Assembly: GCA_964424205.1 (NCBI GenBank)
Contig: CAYRIF010000213.1
Coordinates: 1 to 6,514, forward strand
Origin: CAYRIF01 sp964424205
GTDB lineage: Bacteria > Bacteroidota > Bacteroidia > Cytophagales > Cyclobacteriaceae
Direction: 5' to 3'
Length of the DNA stretch: 6,514 bases
The translations under genes and the position numbers were made by a program. The number at the start of each line of letters is the position of its first letter. The stretch's first letter is position 1. The notes below the pieces were generated by a model. That model was not told the DNA's origin, did not search any database, and saw only the letters and a list, made by a program, of their open reading frames with translations. Of this stretch, positions 1-5,810 are shown piece by piece.

Positions 1-19
1 AGACGAAGAAGGAAAATAA
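1..19 (+). CDS. C-terminal end of a probable upstream gene (partial)
   Basis: Only the last codons are present. One frame (from base 2) reads Asp-Glu-Glu-Gly-Lys and then TAA at 17-19, eight bases before the coaBC start, so a same-strand gene could end here. An acidic, hydrophilic tail is compatible with many proteins. From established gene order, the gene ahead of coaBC in Bacteroidota is often the small omega-like (Rpb6 family) RNA polymerase subunit, but nothing in these few codons proves that. The other two frames are also open up to coaBC, so the call rests on spacing and context alone. Confidence 0.3.
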
Positions 20-26
20 ATTCTCC

Positions 27-1229
27 ATGTTACGTGGAAAAAAAATTATTTTAGGGATAACTGGTAGCATTGCTGCGTATAAGTCGGCAATGCTAACTAG
101 ATTACTCAAAAAAGAAGGAGCAGAAGTTAAAGTCATCATGACGGAATCGGCTGCAACTTTCATCACACCCCTTACCCTTTCCACCCTTTCTAAAGAACCC
201 GTTCTCATCAATTTTGTCAAGAATAAGTCAGGTGAATGGAATAACCATGTCGATTTAGGCATGTGGGCAGATTTTATGCTTATTGCTCCTGCTAGCGCCA
301 ATACCTTGTCTAAAATGGCAAGCGGTGCGTGTGATAATTTATTATTGGCTACTTACTTATCTGCTAAATGCCCCATTTTTGTAGCACCTGCCATGGATTT
401 AGACATGTTTAAACATCGAACGACGATTGGTAACTTAAAGAAACTAGAAAGCTTTGGAAATGTAATTATTGATGCAGCGGATGGTGAATTGGCCAGTGGA
501 TTGTCTGGCAAAGGAAGAATGGCGGAGCCTGAAAGCATTGTAAATGAGCTGGAAAAACATTTCTCTAAAAATCAACCGCTGAATAAAAAAAAAATACTAA
601 TCACCGCAGGACCAACCCATGAAAAAATTGACCCTGTAAGGTTCATTGGTAACCGATCTTCAGGAAAAATGGGTTACGCTTTGGCGGAAAGGGCAGCGGA
701 ACTTGGTGGCATGGTTACACTGGTTAGTGGCCCTTCTGCACTGCAGGTTTTTCACAAAAATATCTCCTTAATAAAGGTAGAGTCTGCTGACGAAATGTAT
801 GAGGCAAGTATGAAAGCTTATCCCAGTACAGACATTGCTATTCTTGCTGCAGCTGTCGCGGATTATACACCTCAAGAAAAATTTGACCAGAAAATAAAGA
901 AAAAATCTGCTACATTAAGTTTAAATTTGATTAGAACAAAAGACATTGCGGCATCGCTAGGGGCAATAAAAAAACCAACTCAAATTAATGTAGGATTTGC
1001 CTTAGAAACTCAAAATGAAGTAGAGAACGCGTTGAAAAAGATTAAATCTAAGAATTTTGATTTGATTGTTTTGAATTCTCTGCAAGATAAAGGGGCGGGT
1101 TTTGGACATGATACCAATAAAATCACTATTATTGGAAGTGATAATAAAACCCAAAAGTTTGAGTTAAAGAATAAACAAAAAGTTGCGGAAGACATTCTTC
1201 ATGCTATTATAGCCAAAATTGATGCGTAA
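27..1229 (+). CDS. coaBC: Bifunctional phosphopantothenoylcysteine decarboxylase / phosphopantothenate-cysteine ligase
   Basis: Cytoplasmic enzyme catalysing two consecutive steps of coenzyme A synthesis: ligation of cysteine to 4'-phosphopantothenate (CoaB), then FMN-dependent decarboxylation to 4'-phosphopantetheine (CoaC). Its 400 residues match the usual length of the fused protein. The N-terminal flavodoxin-like CoaC domain (about 1-175) shows the GITGSIAAYK flavin loop (10-19), the His of NHVDLG (H74), APASANT (87-93), PAMDLDM (121-127) and the flap ending in GKGRM (161-165). The C-terminal CoaB domain (about 187-400) shows ITAGPTHE (192-199), the NRSSGKMG loop (209-216), AAAVADY (274-280), the lysine-rich KIKKK (289-293) and VGFALET (322-328). 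Two positions differ from the E. coli enzyme as I recall it: the PxMN Asn is Asp124 and the flap Cys is Ser157. The ATG at 27 gives the family's normal N-terminus. Its end overlaps the next gene, suggesting translational coupling. Confidence 0.96.
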   Translation: MLRGKKIILGITGSIAAYKSAMLTRLLKKEGAEVKVIMTESAATFITPLTLSTLSKEPVLINFVKNKSGEWNNHVDLGMWADFMLIAPASANTLSKMASGACDNLLLATYLSAKCPIFVAPAMDLDMFKHRTTIGNLKKLESFGNVIIDAADGELASGLSGKGRMAEPESIVNELEKHFSKNQPLNKKKILITAGPTHEKIDPVRFIGNRSSGKMGYALAERAAELGGMVTLVSGPSALQVFHKNISLIKVESADEMYEASMKAYPSTDIAILAAAVADYTPQEKFDQKIKKKSATLSLNLIRTKDIAASLGAIKKPTQINVGFALETQNEVENALKKIKSKNFDLIVLNSLQDKGAGFGHDTNKITIIGSDNKTQKFELKNKQKVAEDILHAIIAKIDA

Positions 1230-2139
1230 AATTTTAATACTGATATTGTTTTTATCTTCACTAACTAGTAAGGCGCAGGAGTTGAATTGCAAAGTACAGG
1301 TAAAATTTGGTCCAAAAGCCGAAGGTACAGATCAGGGAATTTTGCAAGATATGGAGACTTCATTTGAGCAGTTTATGAATGAAAGACGGTGGACGAATGA
1401 TAATTTTGAAATTGGGGAAAGGATTGATTGTAACTTGATTGTAACGATAGATAAGGTTATTTCTGCAAGTAACTTTACAGCAACAGTGCAGATACAATCA
1501 GCACGACCTATTTATAATACAAACTACTCTTCCATTCTTTTGAACTTATCGAAAAGTTATTCGGATAGAAATTGGGATATAAATTATACCCAATCCCAGT
1601 CATTGGATTTCAATGAAAATAGTATCCAGAATAACCTCACGGCAATGCTTGCTTTTTATGCTTATACTATCATTGGCATGGATTATGATTCATATAGTCA
1701 ACTGGGAGGGACAATGTATTTTGAAAAAGCAAAGAAAATAGCATTGGGTGCCACACAAACATTTTCTAATGACAATGGTTGGAAACAGCAAATCTCACCT
1801 CCTAGAAATAGATTTTGGTTGGCTGATGATATGAATAACAAACAATTGGAGACAGTGAGAATAGCTACTTACAATTATCATCGTCTAGGACTTGATGTGT
1901 TTGATGCCCAACCAAATGAGGCGAGAGCTGCTATTCTGGGCGCTATAAAGGATGTCCAAAAAGCTTATAAAATCAAGGCAAGTTCCTATATTGTTACTTT
2001 ATTTATGTATGCTAAAACGGATGAATTAATTAATATATTTTCAAAGGCAGCGCCGGCGACTAAGAAGGAAGCTTATAATATTTTGGTTGATATTCTTCCC
2101 ACAAAAACGGAACAGTTCAAGAAGATTCTGACGAATTAA
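1222..2139 (+). CDS. porD: DUF4835 family exported protein (PorD-like, type IX secretion associated)
   Basis: A 305-residue protein of the Bacteroidota-specific DUF4835 family, called PorD in some type IX secretion annotations; its biochemical role is not established to my knowledge. The first 18 residues are a signal peptide (MRK, hydrophobic stretch, Ser-Lys-Ala before Gln-Glu), so the mature protein should be periplasmic or envelope-bound. No lipobox is present. Family-like features are ELNCKV (20-25), WTNDNFEIGERIDC (57-70) with a second Cys, ARPIYNTNY (94-102), IIGMDYDSY (150-158), the GW and RNRFW block (186-199) and YNYHRLGLD (217-225). I chose ATG at 1222 over TTG at 1219, which would add one residue; the ATG overlaps the coaBC end by eight bases. 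No ribosome binding site is visible, so coupling to coaBC is likely. The family call is firm; the gene symbol and secretion role are inferred from family naming. Confidence 0.82.
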   Translation: MRKILILILFLSSLTSKAQELNCKVQVKFGPKAEGTDQGILQDMETSFEQFMNERRWTNDNFEIGERIDCNLIVTIDKVISASNFTATVQIQSARPIYNTNYSSILLNLSKSYSDRNWDINYTQSQSLDFNENSIQNNLTAMLAFYAYTIIGMDYDSYSQLGGTMYFEKAKKIALGATQTFSNDNGWKQQISPPRNRFWLADDMNNKQLETVRIATYNYHRLGLDVFDAQPNEARAAILGAIKDVQKAYKIKASSYIVTLFMYAKTDELINIFSKAAPATKKEAYNILVDILPTKTEQFKKILTN

Positions 2140-2177
2140 AGTCCACAATTCATCCATTACAATATCATAATTATTGC

Positions 2178-2185
2178 TATTTTTG
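2178..2185 (+). promoter_or_regulatory. Putative -7 promoter element (TATTTTTG) before recN
   Basis: TATTTTTG fits the TAnnTTTG consensus at -7 used by the Bacteroidota primary sigma factor. It lies in the 75-base gap before recN, 29 bases ahead of the ATG, which would give a short 5' leader. No TTG is seen at the expected -33 distance. The element sits inside the loop of a TTATTG (2171-2176) / CAATAA (2188-2193) inverted repeat. It suggests recN can be transcribed independently of coaBC and the DUF4835 gene. Confidence 0.45.
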
Positions 2186-2214
2186 AACAATAACTAATTA
2201 CCTAATCTTTCTGA

Positions 2215-3870
2215 ATGCTCGTACACCTTTCTATAAAGAATTATGCCCTAATCCAATCATTGGAAATTGATCCTTCTAATAAGCTCAATATTATCACTGG
2301 TGAAACAGGAGCAGGGAAGTCGATTATGTTGGGAGCTGTAGGGTTGTTATTAGGTAAGCGCGCCGATACGAAGGCATTGTTGACCGATACCGAAAAATGT
2401 ATTATTGAGGGGACTTTCAACATTTCGGATTATAATCTCAAACATCTCTTTGTTGAAAAAGAATTAGACTACGAAAAAGAGACTATTATTAGAAGGGAAA
2501 TTACGCCTTCGGGAAAATCTAGGGCTTTTGTTAATGATACACCGGTTACACTCGACATTTTAAAAATTATTACGAACCAATTGATTGACGTTCATTCCCA
2601 GCATGATCAACTATTGTTGGGAACAGGGAAATTTCAACTTAATTTGATTGACTTATTTGCTGGACATAAAAGTTTAATCGAAAGTTATCAAACGGCGTTT
2701 CAATTATTCTCTAGTTCAAAAAAACAGTATGCGGCATTGGTATCTGAAGCTGCGGAAATTAGTAAAGAGAAGGATTATAATAATTTTTTATTGGAAGAGT
2801 TGGATAAGGTAGACCTACTTGCAGGCGAGCAAAGCACATTGGAGGAAGCACTGAAGGTGTTGGAAAGTGCCGAAGAGATTAAGACAAAACTGTTTGAGGC
2901 GAGTACTATTTTGGATAGTGAAGCGCAATCAGTGAGTTTGCAACTGGACGCCGTCAATGCTTTGCTGAATCAGTTGGTGAGAATTTCACCCGTTTATGAA
3001 GCCTTGCAAGAGCGTCTGAACAGTTGCTTAATAGAATTGAAAGATATTAACGACGAAATCAATACAGCGCAAGACCAAATTACTCATGATCCTGAAAAAG
3101 CCATTGTATATCAAGAAAAACTAAGTGGTATTTATAATCTCCAGCAAAAACATCAGGTTACTTCCGTAGAGGAATTAATTGTGATTAAGGATGAATTAAG
3201 TGAAAAAGTGTTGAGAGCTGCTAACCTTGATGATGAAATTAAGAAAGCAGAAAAAGATAAAAATCAGGCAGAAGAAGCAATGATGAAGCATGCTATTGTT
3301 TTATCTAAAAGTAGAGAAAAGGTTTTTAAACCGGTTACAGGGGCAATAGAAAAGCTATTAAAATCTTTGGGAATGCCCAATGCAGTGCTGCAAGTATCTT
3401 CTGAAAGGGTAGAGGCCGGAAGGCAAGGTATTGACGTTGTTAATTTGCTTTTTAGTGCAAACAAAGGGGTCGCACCGCAACCATTAAAAAATGTAGCCTC
3501 GGGAGGAGAATTTGCTAGATTGATGTTTTGTATTAAGTATATTTTGGCAGATAAAACGGCGCTCCCAACAATTATATTTGACGAAATTGACACTGGTATA
3601 TCTGGTGAAATAGCCATTAAAATGGCAGTAATGATGCAAAGCATGGCGCAGAATCATCAAGTAATTTCCATTAGCCATTTGCCACAGTTTGCGGCAAAGG
3701 GTGATGCACATTTCTATGTGTATAAAGATGATATTGCTGAAAAAACAATTAGTAAAATTAAGGTTTTGGCGGATGAAGAACGTATATTGGAGATAGCTAA
3801 AATGATAGGCGGTGATAACCCTACAGATTCGGCTTTTGAAAATGCTCGGGAATTAATGGGCATTGGCTAA
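2215..3870 (+). CDS. recN: DNA repair protein RecN (SMC-like ATPase)
   Basis: Cytoplasmic ATPase of the SMC/ABC class that acts early in repair of DNA double-strand breaks and is known to promote end joining and RecA-dependent recombination. The 551 residues are full family length. The N-terminal half of the ATPase head carries Walker A GETGAGKS (29-36) and a Q-loop region IDVHSQHDQ (124-132). A charged, Leu/Glu/Lys-rich coiled-coil region runs from about 155 to 365. The C-terminal head half carries the ABC signature ASGGE (428-432), Walker B IIFDEIDTG (453-461, catalytic D456/E457) and the switch His in SISHLPQ (485-491, H488). The ATG at 2215 gives the standard start, MLxxLSIKNYALI. It follows the DUF4835 gene by 75 bases, and a possible -7 element lies in that gap. 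No Shine-Dalgarno sequence is visible. All ATPase motifs are intact. Confidence 0.97.
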   Translation: MLVHLSIKNYALIQSLEIDPSNKLNIITGETGAGKSIMLGAVGLLLGKRADTKALLTDTEKCIIEGTFNISDYNLKHLFVEKELDYEKETIIRREITPSGKSRAFVNDTPVTLDILKIITNQLIDVHSQHDQLLLGTGKFQLNLIDLFAGHKSLIESYQTAFQLFSSSKKQYAALVSEAAEISKEKDYNNFLLEELDKVDLLAGEQSTLEEALKVLESAEEIKTKLFEASTILDSEAQSVSLQLDAVNALLNQLVRISPVYEALQERLNSCLIELKDINDEINTAQDQITHDPEKAIVYQEKLSGIYNLQQKHQVTSVEELIVIKDELSEKVLRAANLDDEIKKAEKDKNQAEEAMMKHAIVLSKSREKVFKPVTGAIEKLLKSLGMPNAVLQVSSERVEAGRQGIDVVNLLFSANKGVAPQPLKNVASGGEFARLMFCIKYILADKTALPTIIFDEIDTGISGEIAIKMAVMMQSMAQNHQVISISHLPQFAAKGDAHFYVYKDDIAEKTISKIKVLADEERILEIAKMIGGDNPTDSAFENARELMGIG

Positions 3871-3878
3871 TAAATTTC

Positions 3879-3886
3879 TATTTTTG
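3879..3886 (+). promoter_or_regulatory. Putative -7 promoter element (TATTTTTG) before fabI
   Basis: An exact second copy of the TATTTTTG octamer found before recN lies in the 47-base gap between recN and fabI, 31 bases ahead of the fabI ATG. It fits the Bacteroidota TAnnTTTG -7 consensus. The nearest upstream TTG (3863-3865) is only 13 bases away, shorter than usual for a -33 box. It would give fabI its own transcript besides any read-through from recN. Confidence 0.5.
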
Positions 3887-3917
3887 CGGAGAATTAAAAA
3901 ATTTAAGAAACACCAAC

Positions 3918-4736
3918 ATGGCATATAATTTATTAAAAGGGAAAAGAGGAATTATTTTTGGCGCATTGGATGAAAATTCAATTGCCTGGAAGGTTGCTGA
4001 AGTGGCACATAAAGAGGGTGCAATTTTTACATTAACTAATGCCCCGATTGCTATGCGCATGGGAAAAATACAGGAACTGGGAGAGGCATGTAATGCTGAA
4101 ATAATTCCTGCGGATGCAACTTCTATCGAGGATCTTGAGAATTTATTGACCAAATCTACTGAAATATTGGGCGGTAAGATTGATTTTATTTTGCACTCCA
4201 TTGGCATGAGCCCTAATGTGCGAAAGAAAAAAGACTATGGTCATTTGAATTATGAATGGTTTCACAAAACGTTGGATATTTCTGCCATGTCTTTCCATAA
4301 AGTGATGCAATCTGCTGAAAAACTGGAGGTGATGAATGAATGGGGCTCTATTGTTGCACTGTCCTATATTGCGGCACAACGGACATATCCTGACTATGCT
4401 GACATGGCACAAGCCAAAGCAATGTTAGAATCTATTGCTAGAAGTTACGGCTATCGTTTTGGGAATTTAAAAAATGTTAGGGTTAATACAATTTCGCAAT
4501 CGCCTACAATGACAAGAGCTGGTACTGGAGTAGGAGGGTTTGACGCCTTCTTAGATTTTGCTAATAAAATGTCTGCACTCGGTAATGCTTCTGCGTTAGA
4601 TTGTGCTAACTATGTGGTAATGATGTTCTCTGATTTCACCAAGATGGTCACCATGCAAAATTTAATGCACGATGGTGGTTTTTCTTCGTCAGGGATGACT
4701 GATACGATGATTGAGGATTTAACTAAGGGCAAATAG
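3918..4736 (+). CDS. fabI: Enoyl-[acyl-carrier-protein] reductase, FabI type
   Basis: Reduces trans-2-enoyl-ACP to acyl-ACP with NAD(P)H, the last step of each elongation cycle in type II fatty acid synthesis; cytoplasmic, usually a homotetramer. The 272 residues are slightly longer than E. coli FabI (262). Rossmann-type short-chain dehydrogenase features are the cofactor loop FGALDENSIAW (14-24), the Asp of PADATS (64-69), HSIGMSP (93-99) and the catalytic set Tyr150, Tyr160 and Lys167 in the FabI spacing (Y-x9-Y-x6-K). The substrate-binding segment reads SQSPTMTRAGTGVGG (193-207) instead of the proteobacterial SAGPIRTLA type; I recall this form as usual in Bacteroidota FabI. C-terminal NLMHDGGFS (248-256) is the typical closing strand. 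The ATG at 3918 gives the expected MAYNLLKGKRG start. No Shine-Dalgarno sequence is visible. An essential-pathway gene, probably driven in part by its own promoter. Confidence 0.96.
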   Translation: MAYNLLKGKRGIIFGALDENSIAWKVAEVAHKEGAIFTLTNAPIAMRMGKIQELGEACNAEIIPADATSIEDLENLLTKSTEILGGKIDFILHSIGMSPNVRKKKDYGHLNYEWFHKTLDISAMSFHKVMQSAEKLEVMNEWGSIVALSYIAAQRTYPDYADMAQAKAMLESIARSYGYRFGNLKNVRVNTISQSPTMTRAGTGVGGFDAFLDFANKMSALGNASALDCANYVVMMFSDFTKMVTMQNLMHDGGFSSSGMTDTMIEDLTKGK

Positions 4737-4745
4737 TATTAAAGA

Positions 4746-4778
4746 GGCTTTCCAAAAGTTTTAAACTTTTGGAAAGCC
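4746..4778. terminator. Perfect inverted repeat between convergent genes, probable bidirectional terminator
   Basis: GGCTTTCCAAAAGTTT (4746-4761) and AAACTTTTGGAAAGCC (4763-4778) are exact reverse complements around a single central T, so the transcript should form a stem of about 14 bp with a small loop. It starts ten bases after the fabI stop and lies 16 bases from the lipoprotein gene's stop on the other strand. The plus-strand 3' flank lacks a U-run; the minus-strand flank begins TCTTT. Its position between converging genes supports termination in both directions. Confidence 0.8.
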
Positions 4779-4794
4779 ATATTCAAATTAAAGA

Positions 4795-5646
4795 CTACTC
4801 TACTTCCTCATAGCAAAATACTTTTACTGGGACATTTGGCCCTGGATATGTCAAGCAAGTTGTATTGTCGGTACTATCAGTGTAGGATAGGAATACGCCA
4901 ACATTGTACGTTTTCCCCTCTTCAGGAGCTACTGACCACGCTCCCTCCAAGGCTACAGGTTGTAATAATAACGCCAGCGAGTCTGAATTTATGTCATCTC
5001 CTCTGTTAATTCTAAACCAAAGATTATCCCAAACGCCTGTTCCACAGGCTACTTTTTCTGCGGTTACTTTCAGAATGCATGTCTCACTTTCTGCGAAAAG
5101 GTAATTTCCTGTCCCACAACTTCCATCATCTCCACTATACCCATTTGCAATATTGATAATGAAATCGTCGGGTAAGGTCTCTCCATACCCATCTAACAAT
5201 ATGTTCAAATCAACTTTTAGGGTATCTATAATAAAGGTTTCACAAGTATCGTTGTTTGCATCATGTTTGATAGCAATATTAAAAACAACGGAAGAACTAT
5301 CTGCATAATTTACACTGTCTGTATCATCAGTATTATTTGCAACGGTATTACCATCCCAGACAATATCAAATGTATGTGGTTTACAGCCCCCGGAATACCC
5401 TACAATAATATACAGCAAATTGTCTTTGACATAGAAACTATCTATGTCAAAAGTATCGCCATAACTATTGTTTATAGAGGAATCAGCTTCGCTCAAATTT
5501 TCATACATGGCTAAATCACTGATAAGATTTAGTTTGTGATCTGTTTTAATTTTATCGATTGTATCAACGGTTTCGTCTTTGCAAGAAATCAGAGCTAGCG
5601 CTAATACTAGCAGGATGGCGATAATGTTTAAATTTATTTTTTTCAT
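4795..5646 (-). CDS. Putative surface-exposed lipoprotein of unknown function
   Basis: I do not recognise a named family for this 283-residue protein. It has a clear type II signal peptide: MKK, a hydrophobic stretch (8-20) and lipobox LISC with lipidated Cys22. The next residues, Lys-Asp-Glu, resemble the lipoprotein export signal that sends Bacteroidota lipoproteins to the cell surface. The mature part is acidic and rich in Asp, Ser, Thr and Asn, with seven further cysteines (88, 135, 177, 190, 201, 264, 278). It seems to have two beta-rich halves. The first (about 65-150) has YSGGC (84-88) with a nearby HTFDI and later HDANNDTCE (128-136), a motif pair I recall from uncharacterised Bacteroidota proteins. 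The second (about 175-280) holds ACGTGVWDN (200-208) and a Tyr/Thr-rich end. No type IX sorting tail is evident. The gene converges on fabI and probably has its own promoter. Confidence 0.85.
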   Translation of the reverse strand: MKKINLNIIAILLVLALALISCKDETVDTIDKIKTDHKLNLISDLAMYENLSEADSSINNSYGDTFDIDSFYVKDNLLYIIVGYSGGCKPHTFDIVWDGNTVANNTDDTDSVNYADSSSVVFNIAIKHDANNDTCETFIIDTLKVDLNILLDGYGETLPDDFIINIANGYSGDDGSCGTGNYLFAESETCILKVTAEKVACGTGVWDNLWFRINRGDDINSDSLALLLQPVALEGAWSVAPEEGKTYNVGVFLSYTDSTDNTTCLTYPGPNVPVKVFCYEEVE

Positions 5647-5735
5647 CTTATTTTTTAATATGCTGAAATGATTTTATTTACGTTCACAGCCAAGACGAAG
5701 GAAAGATTAAAAAGGTTGGTAGGGGGTAAAAAAAA
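5647..5735 (-). promoter_or_regulatory. Pyrimidine-rich leader/promoter region of the lipoprotein gene
   Basis: This stretch, between the aqpZ terminator hairpin and the lipoprotein ATG, must contain that gene's promoter if it is transcribed alone. On the minus strand it starts with eight T, then ACCCCCTACCAACC (5714-5727), then a long run of T and C ending near 5690, followed by AT-rich sequence to the ATG. I find no good TAnnTTTG element (the best match, AATCTTTC, has two mismatches) and no Shine-Dalgarno sequence. Confidence 0.35.
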
Positions 5736-5777
5736 TAGTCCAAGTACTCATAATATAACTTATGAGTACTTGGACTA
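5728..5777 (-). terminator. Rho-independent terminator downstream of aqpZ
   Basis: TTATGAGTACTTGGACTA (5760-5777) and TAGTCCAAGTACTCATAA (5736-5753) are exact reverse complements separated by six bases (5754-5759), giving an 18-bp stem. Read on the minus strand it is followed directly by eight T (the A-run at 5728-5735), the canonical layout of an intrinsic terminator. It lies 33 bases past the aqpZ stop codon. In the plus direction there is no U-run, so it is oriented for aqpZ. Confidence 0.9.
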
Positions 5778-5810
5778 GTGATTGTAGTCAAAAACTTGTC
5801 TGTTATTCAG

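Noticed and set aside
1219..1221. TTG as start codon of the DUF4835 gene
   Set aside because: An ATG follows immediately at 1222 and gives the standard MRK signal peptide start; the TTG adds only one residue.
3264..3644. 126-codon open frame on the minus strand inside recN
   Set aside because: It lies wholly inside recN, whose ATPase motifs (signature, Walker B) are encoded in the same bases on the plus strand. The predicted protein has no recognisable motif.
3878..4207. 109-codon open frame on the minus strand over the fabI start
   Set aside because: Antisense to the well-conserved FabI cofactor-binding region, with no plausible domain and no start signal.
4143..4412. 89-codon open frame on the minus strand within fabI
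   Set aside because: Overlaps the region before and including the catalytic Tyr residues of FabI. Its Cys/His-rich look comes from the reverse strand of conserved codons and does not form a regular zinc-finger pattern.
5263..5514. Open frame of 83 codons on the plus strand opposite the lipoprotein gene
   Set aside because: Opposite a gene with a clear signal peptide and lipobox. The Ile-rich product reflects the complementary codons of an Asp/Asn-rich protein.
5714..5726. Possible G-quadruplex (GGTTGGTAGGGGG) on the plus strand
   Set aside because: At best a two-tier structure with split G-runs, which is weak and common by chance. The pyrimidine-rich leader view describes it better.
5736..5777. 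18-bp inverted repeat as an insertion sequence end or attachment site
   Set aside because: The direct link to a run of eight T on the minus strand and the position just after the aqpZ stop fit an intrinsic terminator. No transposase or target duplication is present.
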